Part shown: piece after piece, positions 20,930 to 29,691 of the stretch
Numbering within the stretch: position 1 is the first letter of the stretch
Layout of the letters: every line of letters starts with the position of its first letter
Source: Mycobacterium bourgelatii
GTDB taxonomy: Bacteria > Actinomycetota > Actinomycetes > Mycobacteriales > Mycobacteriaceae
DNA: 64,000 bases
Assembly: GCF_010723575.1 (NCBI RefSeq)
Contig: NZ_BLKZ01000001.1
Location: 2,418,001 to 2,482,000, forward strand
Reading direction: 5' to 3'
Made by a program: the position numbers and the translations under genes
Notes under the pieces: model-generated
Seen by the model: the letters and a program-made list of their open reading frames with translations, nothing else
Databases searched by the model: none
Told to the model about the DNA's origin: nothing

Positions 20930-20958
20930 AATGTTTGCCACCGGTTATCAGAAACATT
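20930..20958. repeat. Inverted repeat upstream of lipL
   Basis: AATGTTT (20930-20936) and AAACATT (20952-20958) are perfect 7-bp arms separated by 15 nt, in an AT-rich 63-bp gap between meaB and lipL, ending 16 nt before the lipL GTG. It could be an operator or a hairpin at the 5' end of the lipL transcript. Confidence 0.4.
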
Positions 20959-20974
20959 TAGTAAATTCGACGCC

Positions 20975-22261
20975 GTGACGGTAGACATCGGAGTCAATCG
21001 CCGCGCGGACCCTTCCCACGGTGCCCCCGACGCAGGGCATGGTGTGTTCGGCGCTGCGGACTCGCACTTTGCTTGCGTCGTTCGTGCCTTCTCCACCATG
21101 TTCCCCGGGCGCCGGTTCGGCGGCGGGGCGCTGGCGGTCTATCTCGACGGCCAACCCGTCGTCGATGTCTGGAAAGGGTGGGCTGACCGGGACGGGGAGG
21201 TGCCCTGGTCGGCAGACAGCGCCCCCATGGTGTTCTCGGCGACCAAGGGTATGGCCGCCACGGTCATCCACCGACTGGCCGACCGGGGGCTGATCGACTA
21301 CGAGGCACCGGTTGCCGAGTACTGGCACGAGTTCGGGGCCAACGGCAAATCGGAGATGACGGTTCGCGATGTCATGCGACACCAGGCCGGCCTCTCCGGG
21401 TTGCGCGGAGCGACTCAAGAAGACTTGCTGAATCACGTTGTTATGGAGGAGCGGCTGGCCGCAGCGCCTCCCGGTCGCCACCTAGGCAAACCGGCCTATC
21501 ACGCGTTGACGTTCGGCTGGCTGATGTCGGGCTTGGCCAGGGCGGTCACCGGCAAGGACATGCGGGTGCTGTTCCGCGAGGAGCTCGCCGAACCGTTGGG
21601 CACCGATGGCATCCATCTCGGGCGCCCGCCAGCGAACGCCCCGACCCGGGCGACCCAGATTGTCATGCCGCAGGACATTGCTGCCAATCCGGTCCTGACC
21701 TCCGCCGTTCGAAAAATCGCCCATCAGTTCTCCGGTGGCTATCGGTCCATGTACTTCCCGGGCGTCATTGGGAGCGTCCAGGGCGACACGCCGATGCTGG
21801 ATGCGGAGATACCGGCGGCCAACGGTGTCGTGACGGCCAGGGCGTTGGCACGGATGTACGGCGCACTCGCCAACGGCGGCGAGATCGACGGCACCAGGTT
21901 CCTGTCCCGGCGACTGGTGGCTGGCCTGACGGGCGAGCGGATGAGGCAACGGGATCGCAACCTGGTTCTGCCGCTGAATTTCCACCTGGGTTATCACAGC
22001 TTGCCGTTCGGCAACGTGATGCCGGGCTTCGGTCACATCGGATTGGGCGGCTCGATCGGCTGGAACGACCCGGACACCGGTGTGGGTTTCGCGCTGGTGC
22101 ACAACCGGTTGCTGACGCCGTTGGTGCTGACCGACCACGCCGCCTCCGTTGGTCTCTTCAAGCTGGTCCGGGAGGCTGTGGCGAAGGCGCGCAAGCGCGG
22201 GTACCGGCCGGTGCACGGGTTGGGAGCGCCGTATTCCGAGCCGGACGCCGTCGCGGGCTGA
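20975..22261 (+). CDS. lipL: Serine-beta-lactamase-fold esterase/lipase LipL
   Basis: 428 aa. Beta-lactamase (class C)-related hydrolase with the SxxK nucleophile motif SATK (S88, K91), at the position I recall for M. tuberculosis LipL (Rv1497). A Tyr in the second motif (YHALTFGW, about 175) and a C-terminal HIGLGGS motif fit the family. No clear signal peptide. Predicted to hydrolyse short-chain esters. Followed by a convergent gene 13 bp away. Confidence 0.93.
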   Translation: MTVDIGVNRRADPSHGAPDAGHGVFGAADSHFACVVRAFSTMFPGRRFGGGALAVYLDGQPVVDVWKGWADRDGEVPWSADSAPMVFSATKGMAATVIHRLADRGLIDYEAPVAEYWHEFGANGKSEMTVRDVMRHQAGLSGLRGATQEDLLNHVVMEERLAAAPPGRHLGKPAYHALTFGWLMSGLARAVTGKDMRVLFREELAEPLGTDGIHLGRPPANAPTRATQIVMPQDIAANPVLTSAVRKIAHQFSGGYRSMYFPGVIGSVQGDTPMLDAEIPAANGVVTARALARMYGALANGGEIDGTRFLSRRLVAGLTGERMRQRDRNLVLPLNFHLGYHSLPFGNVMPGFGHIGLGGSIGWNDPDTGVGFALVHNRLLTPLVLTDHAASVGLFKLVREAVAKARKRGYRPVHGLGAPYSEPDAVAG

Positions 22262-22274
22262 GTTTTCAGCGTTT

Positions 22275-23261
22275 TTAGCGGGGCCCGTGCGTTTGGAGGT
22301 ACAGCGCGGGCCCGTCGGGCAGTCGGCCGCTCGCCGAGAGATCAAGCAGTGCGGCCATTGCTTTGGCGGTGTAGACGGGATCGAGGTCGAGTTGCTCGGT
22401 GTCGTGCGCGAGGCGTAGTGCCTGCTCGCCCTGCTTGGTCGGGTGGCCGTAGCCGGTGCCGAGCCAATCGCGTAAAAGCGTGAGACGGCTTGGCGCCAGG
22501 CTTGCGGACGGCAGGTTCGCGCCGCGGTCTCGGAGCAGGCGGGCTGCCCGTTCAGCCAAAGTGGTGATGGCGCGGTGGTCGAGGCGCAACTTGTCGTTCA
22601 CGACGACGCCTATCACATGGGTGTCGGCGAGACCGGCGAGACCGAGCCCTAGATAAAGCCCGGCGACCGTCCCGCCCGACCCGACCGCGGTGACGATGGA
22701 CGACGGGGTCGGCATGGTGCCGGCCTGAACCTGCGCGGCGAGTTCGAACGCCGCCTCGACGTAGCCCAGCACTCCCAGCGGTGAAGATCCGCCCGCCGGA
22801 AGCAGGTAGGGCCGGCGATGCCGCACGTAGAAGTAAGGGGCAGCCGCCACCGTGCGCGCCTTGGTGCGAGTGAGGTAGATGTCCGCTCCGGACGCGCGCA
22901 GGCGTTCGAGCTGTGCTTCGACGTGGTCATCGCGGGGCTGGTCGATGAGCGCAAGAGCGGTGTGGATGCCGAACTCGCGGGCATACAGTGCCGTCGCCAG
23001 GCCCCAATTGGTGCCGAGCCCGCCGAAGGTCAAGATCGTGCTGCGGCGCTGTTTCTTGACGTCCGGCAAGAGCCACTCGAGCTTGCGGATCTTGTTGCCG
23101 CCCCAGCCGCCGGTGCCGTACGCGCCGTCGTCCTTGACCCAGATTGGCTGGGTCATGCTGAGGTGCGACAACGCACGCAGGGGAGTGGGCCCGTCGCCGA
23201 GGCGGACGTGGCCGAGCGTCTCGCGCAACTCGGGGAAGCGCTGGTGCAGATAGGCCGTCAT
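22275..23261 (-). CDS. PLP-dependent ACC deaminase / D-cysteine desulfhydrase family protein
   Basis: 328 aa fold-type II PLP enzyme. The Schiff-base lysine is in GGNKIRK (K57), followed by GGLGTNWG and a glycine-rich phosphate loop SGGTVAGL. The family includes 1-aminocyclopropane-1-carboxylate deaminase and D-cysteine desulfhydrase; the sequence does not let me choose. The gene is last in a probable minus-strand operon after the methyltransferase (19-bp gap). I do not recall an equivalent between Rv1497 and Rv1498c in M. tuberculosis, so it may be an accessory insertion. Confidence 0.8.
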   Translation of the reverse strand: MTAYLHQRFPELRETLGHVRLGDGPTPLRALSHLSMTQPIWVKDDGAYGTGGWGGNKIRKLEWLLPDVKKQRRSTILTFGGLGTNWGLATALYAREFGIHTALALIDQPRDDHVEAQLERLRASGADIYLTRTKARTVAAAPYFYVRHRRPYLLPAGGSSPLGVLGYVEAAFELAAQVQAGTMPTPSSIVTAVGSGGTVAGLYLGLGLAGLADTHVIGVVVNDKLRLDHRAITTLAERAARLLRDRGANLPSASLAPSRLTLLRDWLGTGYGHPTKQGEQALRLAHDTEQLDLDPVYTAKAMAALLDLSASGRLPDGPALYLQTHGPR

Positions 23262-23280
23262 GCGGCTTATTGCGAGGGAG

Positions 23281-24078
23281 CTAGTTTGCGGCTTTGGTCG
23301 CGATCACGATGTCCTGGAAGCTCAGGTGTTCCTTGCGGCCGCTCCAGGAGCCGAAGCGCAGCGGTTCCTGAATGGTCAGGCCGCGCTGCTCATACAAGCC
23401 CCTGATGTAGTCGACGGGGAAAGCGATACCTTCCTCCGGACGTTTCGTGTGGATCGTGCGGTACCCGTCCCGTTCGTACTGGAAGTTGTGCACGCCCTTG
23501 CCGGCCGCGGTGAGGGCCAACGCCTCATCGTCGAGCAGGAAGTAGGTGCACAGGCTACGTCCGCCCGGCTTGAGCACTCGGACAATCTCGTCCAGGTAGT
23601 GCTCCACGTCCGGCGGGAACATGTGGGTGAACACCGAAGTCAGGAACACCACGTCGAATGAGGCGTCGGGATAGGGAAACACGAAGTCCAGCGACTGGTA
23701 CTTGCCCTTCGGGTTGTAGAGCGAGTTGTAGATGTCCGCGACTTCGAATTCGAAGTTGGGGTGCGATGCCGTGATGTTCTCCTTGCACCAGGTGATCGCC
23801 TTCTCCGAGATGTCGAAGCCCGCGTAGCGGCCTTGTGGGCTCAGGTAACCGGTCAGCGGTAGCGCCATCCGCCCCGACCCACAGCCGACGTCGAGCACCG
23901 CTTCGTCTGGTTTCAGCCCGCACAGGTCGATGAGGTAGCCACGGAACTCGGCCCCGACCTCCTCGTAAGCGCCGCCCACGAATCTCTGCAGCGACTTGGG
24001 GGGCAACTTTTCACCGGACGATCCGTCCGCTGACGAACGCTTCGAGCCAGGCAGGATGCTCTGCAGGAATCGCTTAAT
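23281..24078 (-). CDS. SAM-dependent methyltransferase (Rv1498c-like)
   Basis: About 265 aa. Class I methyltransferase fold with motif I VLDVGCGSGR (about residues 61-70), FDISEKAI, and the post-motif VLKPGG. The start is unclear. No ATG, GTG or TTG lies near the beginning of the conserved region, but an ATT at 24078 has AAGGGGG ending 4 nt upstream. The only in-frame ATG (24189) would overlap the dodecin gene, and a TTG at 24006 is a shorter alternative. Substrate unknown; its place next to the LOS genes hints at a glycolipid sugar. Confidence 0.8.
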   Translation of the reverse strand: MKRFLQSILPGSKRSSADGSSGEKLPPKSLQRFVGGAYEEVGAEFRGYLIDLCGLKPDEAVLDVGCGSGRMALPLTGYLSPQGRYAGFDISEKAITWCKENITASHPNFEFEVADIYNSLYNPKGKYQSLDFVFPYPDASFDVVFLTSVFTHMFPPDVEHYLDEIVRVLKPGGRSLCTYFLLDDEALALTAAGKGVHNFQYERDGYRTIHTKRPEEGIAFPVDYIRGLYEQRGLTIQEPLRFGSWSGRKEHLSFQDIVIATKAAN

Positions 24079-24163
24079 GATGCCCCCTTGGGTTGTCGGC
24101 CGCGCTTGAGTATAGGGATTGCACCCTGTTGGTGACCGACGTTTGGAGCAGTGGGCTTCGGTT

Positions 24164-24376
24164 TTAGGACTCGTCGAGGCGGAAGCCAACTTTCATGGTC
24201 ACCTGAAAGTGGGCAACCGCCCCGTCCACCAGATGACCCCGAACCGACTCGACTTCGAACCAATCCAGTCCGTGCATCGTCTTGGCCGCTCGGGCCAGTC
24301 CGCTCTTGATTGCGGCGTCGATTCCATCGGGCGAGGTTCCGACAATTTCGATCACGCGGTAGGTGTGATTGCTCAT
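24164..24376 (-). CDS. Dodecin, flavin-binding
   Basis: 70 aa, the typical dodecin length, matching Rv1498A. Characteristic features are YRVIEIVGTSPDG, the flavin-stacking Trp (LDWFEVESVRG) and VAHFQVTMKVGF. Dodecins are cytoplasmic 12-mers that store or buffer flavins or CoA. The ATG at 24376 has AAAGGGGAC upstream and overlaps the stop of the CDP-glucose dehydratase (ATGA), so translation is coupled to it. Confidence 0.93.
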   Translation of the reverse strand: MSNHTYRVIEIVGTSPDGIDAAIKSGLARAAKTMHGLDWFEVESVRGHLVDGAVAHFQVTMKVGFRLDES

Positions 24377-25440
24377 CGTGTCCCCTTTAGGTGCTGGTAT
24401 CGCGACCCTATCCGGGCCGAGGATCGATCCAGGGTTTCGAACGCGGCGATTTGCTCCCGGGTGACGATGAGGGGGTCGGCGCCGTCGTGAACGCGGCGTT
24501 CCCAGTCGATTGTCCACGTCACGGCATCGCGGAAACCGAGTCGATTGCGCCAGCCGAGTTCGGTTTGTGCCTTGGTGGCATCGAGAGCCAGCAGGTGTGC
24601 CTCGTGCGGGTGGTCACCGGGTTGGTTGTCCCAATGCGCGCCGCCGCCCCATAAGTCGGCGGCCAATGTCGCCACCTTGCCGACTTCGACGAAGCTGTCG
24701 CGGCCAGGTCCGATGTTCCACTGGTCGACGCCGGAGCCGGCCAGCAGCGCGTCAGCAATAGTGAGGTACCCATTGAGGCAGTCGAGCACGTGCTGCCACG
24801 GGCGTACCGCGCGCGGGAACCGGAGCAGAGGTGCCTGGCCGGTTGTGTAGGCCCGCACCAAATCGGGCATCAGCCGCTCGCGACTGACGTCGCCACCGCC
24901 GATGACGTTGCCGCCGCGAGCGATCGCGGTAGGGCAGCCGGGAAAGCTGTGCACCCAGGACTGTGTAAGCAGATCGGCCATCGCCTTCGAGGCGCTGTAA
25001 GGATCGTCGCCACCGAGTGGGTCGGTCTCGACGTAGCCGGCCTCTTGATTGATGTTGCGGTAGACCTTGTCGGTGGTGATGACGACGTGGGCGCGCACGG
25101 ACGGGGCGGCTGCGACGGCTTCGAGCACGTTGAGGGTGCCCATGGCGTTGGTCTCGTACGTATAGCGCGGGTTTCGATACGACTCGCGGACCAACGATTG
25201 CGCGGCCAGGTGGACCACGACGTCGGGAGCTGCTGCCTGTATTGCTTCGATCGTGGCGCTCGCGTCACGGATGTCGACGCGAAGATCCGACACAAGTTGC
25301 TCAGCGAGCCGTGCCCGCTCGAAAAGGCTGCCCGGCTCCGGATCAAGGGCCATGCCGGACACAGTGTGGCCGCGGCTGAGCAGTAGCAGCGCGAGCCAGG
25401 GCCCCTTGAAGCCAGTGTGTCCGGTGACCAAGTAGTGCAC
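24373..25440 (-). CDS. rfbG: CDP-glucose 4,6-dehydratase
   Basis: 355 aa extended short-chain dehydrogenase. NAD-binding motif TGHTGFKG (residues 6-13), TTDK (122-125) and catalytic YSASK (Y148, K152). The GxxGFKGxWL start is diagnostic of the RfbG group, which makes CDP-4-keto-6-deoxyglucose. GTG 25440 was chosen because GAGG lies 5 nt upstream. No cytidylyltransferase (RfbF) is visible in the window, so CDP-glucose must come from elsewhere. The product is a plausible substrate for the aminotransferase at 27678. Confidence 0.85.
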   Translation of the reverse strand: MHYLVTGHTGFKGPWLALLLLSRGHTVSGMALDPEPGSLFERARLAEQLVSDLRVDIRDASATIEAIQAAAPDVVVHLAAQSLVRESYRNPRYTYETNAMGTLNVLEAVAAAPSVRAHVVITTDKVYRNINQEAGYVETDPLGGDDPYSASKAMADLLTQSWVHSFPGCPTAIARGGNVIGGGDVSRERLMPDLVRAYTTGQAPLLRFPRAVRPWQHVLDCLNGYLTIADALLAGSGVDQWNIGPGRDSFVEVGKVATLAADLWGGGAHWDNQPGDHPHEAHLLALDATKAQTELGWRNRLGFRDAVTWTIDWERRVHDGADPLIVTREQIAAFETLDRSSARIGSRYQHLKGTR

Positions 25441-25792
25441 AGTTACCTCGGGGGCGGGGTGCACGCAGCATGAGAACGCCTCGCCGCGAGATGGCTCGGG
25501 CGAACCACTTCAGAGCTGTCGTACGAAGAGTCAGTATCGAGTCGTGAAATCAGATCTCCTCAAGCAAGTTTCGGTGAAAAGCAAATATTATGCGGTCGCG
25601 GTGATAGCAGTTGCGGGATGGTCGCGGCGTTGCCGACGCAATCAGCGCTGCTGTGCCCGAATTGTCTCAGCTGTGGTTCTACCGATGATTGGGCGATGGC
25701 TTCGTGCCCGGTAGTAATTGGGTGCTGGGGGTGAGGATTGTTTACCCTTCCAAGTGATTGAATTCGGTGCTGCGAGTTGACATTTGCTGACT
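25441..25792. other. Intergenic stretch, 352 bp, AT-richer
   Basis: Between the flippase stop and the CDP-glucose dehydratase start, both on the minus strand. It most likely holds the dehydratase promoter; a CATAAT-like -10 on the minus strand at 25587-25592 is the only candidate I see. A 78-codon minus-strand frame (25560-25796) touching the flippase stop has no recognisable product and I do not call it. Confidence 0.35.
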
Positions 25793-27070
25793 TCACAGTG
25801 AGCGTCGCTGGTCAGTTACTGGCTGCGCTAGCGCGACCAAATGGATGGCGATTCCTACCAGTGGACCGCACAACAGGGCGATGACAGTACGCGTCTCGAG
25901 TGCTGTCGGCAGCAGCAAGAGCAACGTCGATGCTGCGGTTGCACCGACCCAGCCGAGGGAGTAGGCGCGATGCAGTGCGGCCGCGACTGTCGCGGCGCCG
26001 GTTAGCGACAGCATGGCGATGGCTACGGCTGCCGCAGTCAACCAGGCCATCAATGGACCGCTAGCGACATAATCAGCGCCGAATCCGGCACGCAATAACC
26101 AGGGGCCGATAAGGCCAGCGGCCAACACTCCGACCGCTCCAATCCCGACGATGACCGCCGCCGGCGCGAGGAGTGCTCGAATGCGTTCGGTCCGCTGATC
26201 AACGAAATGAGCGATGAGATTGCCCTGCATCGCGCTCAACGGCACCAATAGCGGTGCGCGTGTCAAGGTGACGGCCAGGATGATCACACCACCGCGGGTT
26301 CCCAACTGGTCAGAAGTCGCCTTGAGCAACACCGGAAAGCCCATTACCAGAATTGCGCTGGCAAGAGCGGCAGTAATCGAATGAGCGGCCCCGTGCAGGA
26401 ACCTCATGGTGCTTTCGGGCGCTAGTAACCGTGCCGCGGCACGCGCTGTGGGCGAGAACGCAAGAAGGAGCAGCCACGCCCCTGCGCCTGCGGCAGTGGC
26501 CCACAGGAACCCCGATAGGCCCCATCCCATCGCGACCGCCGCCAGCGCGACCGTCAGTCGGATGACGGCGTCGGTCACCATCAACGCCCCGTACTGTGTC
26601 CACCCGTTGGCGCCGGCGAGTGCTCCCAGAAGTGCCGCTTGAAGGCAGAACCCGGCCAATCCGGCACTGAGTAGCCACACGGACAACTCCCGCGGCTCGG
26701 CGAATATTTGTCGGCTCCACAGCGGCGAGGTGCCCGCAATCACGATGGCTGCGACACTGCCGATCATCCAAGCGACGCGCAATGGGTGCGTGCACCGGTC
26801 CGCGGAGATGCCGCTGTACCGTGTCATACGGATCTCTCGGGTCGTCACTTGGAGGAGGCCGTTTGCCGCGCCGGTCGCAACACCGAGTGCTCCCCAAAAC
26901 ACCCCGAATACCGAAAAGCTAGCCGGAGGCATGTTCCGGGCCGCTAGATAGATGACTGCGTAGACGCAGATTGCCGTCAGCGCGGTTGCTGAGCCGACAC
27001 GGGCGACGCTGCCCCGTGCGACGGCTCCGGCTGAGGCTGAGGGATCGCCGACCTCATTCATCGCCAGCAC
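25793..27070 (-). CDS. Polysaccharide flippase-like membrane protein (Wzx/MATE type)
   Basis: 425 aa with about 12 hydrophobic segments and short loops, the layout of MOP-superfamily oligosaccharide flippases. I recall similar mycobacterial proteins (Rv1510, Rv3630) with no proven substrate. The GTG at 27070 and an ATG at 27061 are both possible starts. In this locus the natural role would be moving a lipid-linked glycan intermediate across the membrane, feeding the GT-C enzymes nearby. Confidence 0.7.
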   Translation of the reverse strand: MLAMNEVGDPSASAGAVARGSVARVGSATALTAICVYAVIYLAARNMPPASFSVFGVFWGALGVATGAANGLLQVTTREIRMTRYSGISADRCTHPLRVAWMIGSVAAIVIAGTSPLWSRQIFAEPRELSVWLLSAGLAGFCLQAALLGALAGANGWTQYGALMVTDAVIRLTVALAAVAMGWGLSGFLWATAAGAGAWLLLLAFSPTARAAARLLAPESTMRFLHGAAHSITAALASAILVMGFPVLLKATSDQLGTRGGVIILAVTLTRAPLLVPLSAMQGNLIAHFVDQRTERIRALLAPAAVIVGIGAVGVLAAGLIGPWLLRAGFGADYVASGPLMAWLTAAAVAIAMLSLTGAATVAAALHRAYSLGWVGATAASTLLLLLPTALETRTVIALLCGPLVGIAIHLVALAQPVTDQRRSL

Positions 27071-27677
27071 GCATATCGATCGCGCAATTCTTGTCTGTGC
27101 GGGTGAGTCATGACTGATCGGCGTCGTAGGCGCGGTTGATCAGCAGCTGCGAGGCTCATGAGTGATTGGTGGAAGTTGGTCAGCGGAAACCTCCGCACAC
27201 TGGCTGAGTGAACCGAGTTGTCGATGGTGCACGTTGGCGGCGTTGTTCAGGATGAGGCTGTGTTCGTCAAGAGTAAGCGATTGGCACGGTTACCCGAGCG
27301 AACGATGAACTTCTGATTTTGGAGCCTTGCGTTCGGGGCCAGCCAATCAAAATCCCGTGGTACGCATTCGCCCTCGTTCGAGATGGGATACCCACCGAGC
27401 TTTTGATCTTCGATGCGTCACGTCGAGGCAGTGGCGAGTTCGGTGTGGTGGCCAGATCGATGGTGCCCTGGCGCCCTGGGCCGCTTGGGCGTGCGACCGG
27501 CTGGGCCCGAGCAGCGTGACTGGCCACTGCATGTTAGCGTCGCTGCCTGAGCCTCTCCGCCGTCATCTCGTTCATCGCGGCGGGAGGGATCCTGCCATAC
27601 CGCCGCGACCTCGGAAGATGCATGAACTATTTGGATTCGCCTGCGGCTACCAACGGATTGCGATATGAATTCACGCG
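27071..27677. other. 607-bp intergenic region between divergent genes, with a possible gene remnant
   Basis: Separates the flippase (minus) from the aminotransferase (plus), so it should contain both promoters. A plus-strand frame is open from just after a stop near 27272 to 27519 (about 80 codons) and contains IKIPWYAFALVRDG and GEFGVVARSMVPW. It looks protein-like but has no convincing start or ribosome site and I cannot identify it; it could be the tail of a deleted gene. This is also the left border of the AT-richer island. Confidence 0.35.
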
Positions 27678-28868
27678 ATGACCATTCGCATCCCGTTCAA
27701 TAAACCGTCAGTGGTTGGGTCCGAGCTGACGTATGTGGGCCAGGCCGTCGCGGGCGGACATGCCAGCGGCAATGGCCCCTTCACTGCGCGGACCGAGGCC
27801 ATGCTGGAGAGAACTTTTGGTGCGCGCCGGGTGCTGTTGACTACGTCCTGCACCTCCGCGCTTGAAATGGCTGCGCTTCTTTGCGATCTCCAGCCGGGTG
27901 ACGAAGTGATTATCCCGTCTTACACCTTTGTCTCCACAGCCAACGCATTCGTACTCCGAGGTGCTCGACCGGTATTCGTGGATATCAGGCCGGATACGCT
28001 CAATATCGACGAGCGACTCATCGAAAAGGCCATTACGCCGCGCACCCGCGCCATATTTCCCATCCACTATGCCGGGGTCGCTTGCGAGCTGGATGCAATC
28101 ATGGACATTGCCCGCCGACACAATCTCTTCGTAGTGGAGGATGCAGCACAAGGCGTATTTGCCCGCTACCAAGATCGCTGGCTGGGCACTGTAGGTCATC
28201 TGGGTTGCTTTAGTTTCCACGAAACGAAGAATTTTTCATGTGGCGAGGGCGGTGCACTTGTCATTAACGCTCCGGCCATGGAACAACGTGCAGAGATACT
28301 TCGAGAGAAGGGCACGAACCGTAGCCAATTCATTCGCGGCCAGGCTGACAAATATACCTGGGTAGATCTAGGGTCGTCCTATCTTCCTTCCGATATGCTC
28401 GCCGCATTCTTACTAGGCCAGCTTGAGAATATGGAAAAGATAACGCGGCGGCGTGGTGAGATATTCGACCGTTATGCCACTATTCTGGCCCCGTTGGTGG
28501 AGCGCGGCTTGATCCGGACCCCGGTGGTGCCGCCGCATTGTTCTACCAACTATCACATGTTCTATTTGCTAACCAACGACATCGAGGAGCGAACGGCGCT
28601 CATCTCGCATCTGCGCGCAGCCGGAATCCTTGCTGTGTTCCATTACGTCCCGCTGCATTCCTCGCCGTACGCGCAGTCGCTCGCTTTGCCACCGACAAAT
28701 TTGCCAATAACGGACGACATCAGCGCCCGGCTGGTCAGGCTACCAATGTATTTCGACCTGACCGACGATGAGGTCGAAGAAGCGGCTAGTGCAGTGCTGG
28801 ATTTCTATCAAACCTATCCATCCTCAGACCTATCTCGCTCCGCAGCGATACACCGCCATGACACTTGA
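27678..28868 (+). CDS. Sugar 4-aminotransferase, DegT/DnrJ/EryC1 family (WecE-like)
   Basis: 396 aa PLP enzyme. PLP lysine K184 in SFHETKNFSCGEGG, PLP-pairing D155 in VVEDAAQ. The GxGPF and SYTFVSTANAF segments are typical of WecE/RffA, which aminates dTDP-4-keto-6-deoxyglucose to a 4-amino-4,6-dideoxy sugar. The nucleotide on the true substrate is uncertain: the window encodes a CDP-linked dehydratase and a GDP-linked one. Base composition is clearly lower in GC than the flanks. The next gene starts 11 bp inside its 3' end. Confidence 0.9.
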   Translation: MTIRIPFNKPSVVGSELTYVGQAVAGGHASGNGPFTARTEAMLERTFGARRVLLTTSCTSALEMAALLCDLQPGDEVIIPSYTFVSTANAFVLRGARPVFVDIRPDTLNIDERLIEKAITPRTRAIFPIHYAGVACELDAIMDIARRHNLFVVEDAAQGVFARYQDRWLGTVGHLGCFSFHETKNFSCGEGGALVINAPAMEQRAEILREKGTNRSQFIRGQADKYTWVDLGSSYLPSDMLAAFLLGQLENMEKITRRRGEIFDRYATILAPLVERGLIRTPVVPPHCSTNYHMFYLLTNDIEERTALISHLRAAGILAVFHYVPLHSSPYAQSLALPPTNLPITDDISARLVRLPMYFDLTDDEVEEAASAVLDFYQTYPSSDLSRSAAIHRHDT

Positions 28869-29688
28869 TGTTCCAAGCCTCGCCCCCGGTCTTGAACGTG
28901 GCGCAGACGGCATCTGGTTCGCACCTCGGCAGGCCCCCGTGTCGTACCCCAAACACGGTAACGCTTCCTGCCTGCAGATCGAGGACCGCTCATTCTGGTT
29001 TCGCCACCGGAACCGCTGTATCGCGAGCGTGGCACGCCGTTTCCGACCCGAGGGCACGCTCGTTGATATCGGTGGCGGCAACGGGTACGTCTCGAAAGGG
29101 TTAATGGAGGCGGGACTCGACTGTGCGCTGTTGGAACCAGGCATCGACGGAGCGCTGGCTGCACGATCGCGGGGCATCGACCCGGTAATTTGCGCTCGGC
29201 TTGAGGACGCTGGCATCGCTCCCGGTAGCATCAGCGCCGCCGGCATGTTTGACGTACTGGAACATATTGAGGATGAAGCGGGCGCCCTGCGGCAGGTCAA
29301 TGCGTTGTTACGACCAGGAGGCCGGTTCTTTTTAAGTGTGCCAGCATACGCATTCTTGCACTCGGCAGAGGATGTCGCTGCGGGGCATTTTCGCCGCTAC
29401 ACACTGCGAACGCTGGCTCGTGCGCTGACGGCAAGTGGGTTCACGCTAGAATATTCCACATATTTGTTTGCTCCTCTGCCGCCGATTATATTTCTGCTAA
29501 GGACGCTGCCCAGTCTGCTGAGGCTGCGGCGCCCAGAAGACGAGGAGTTGCACGCGTCTGAGCATGTGCGTGAAGGGATTTCCGCACGTATGATGGACCG
29601 GCTACTCGACGCCGAGGCGCGGCGTATCGAGCTAGGGGGAACCATTCCATTTGGCACTAGCTGCTTTGTTGTATGCACAAAGGACTGA
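28858..29688 (+). CDS. SAM-dependent methyltransferase (island methyltransferase 1)
   Basis: 276 aa from ATG 28858, which overlaps the aminotransferase end by 11 bp. Motif I is VDIGGGNGY (69-77), with FDVLEHIED and LLRPGGRFFLSVPAY following, a Methyltransf_11/12-type pattern. A hydrophobic stretch near residues 200-220 (LFAPLPPIIFLLR) may touch the membrane. Tight coupling to the aminotransferase suggests it acts on the same sugar or on its precursor; whether it is an O- or C-methyltransferase cannot be told from sequence. Confidence 0.85.
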   Translation: MTLDVPSLAPGLERGADGIWFAPRQAPVSYPKHGNASCLQIEDRSFWFRHRNRCIASVARRFRPEGTLVDIGGGNGYVSKGLMEAGLDCALLEPGIDGALAARSRGIDPVICARLEDAGIAPGSISAAGMFDVLEHIEDEAGALRQVNALLRPGGRFFLSVPAYAFLHSAEDVAAGHFRRYTLRTLARALTASGFTLEYSTYLFAPLPPIIFLLRTLPSLLRLRRPEDEELHASEHVREGISARMMDRLLDAEARRIELGGTIPFGTSCFVVCTKD

Positions 29689-29691
29689 ACG

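Noticed and set aside
25560..25796. 78-codon minus-strand frame touching the flippase stop
   Set aside because: No ribosome site or recognisable product; more likely promoter DNA.
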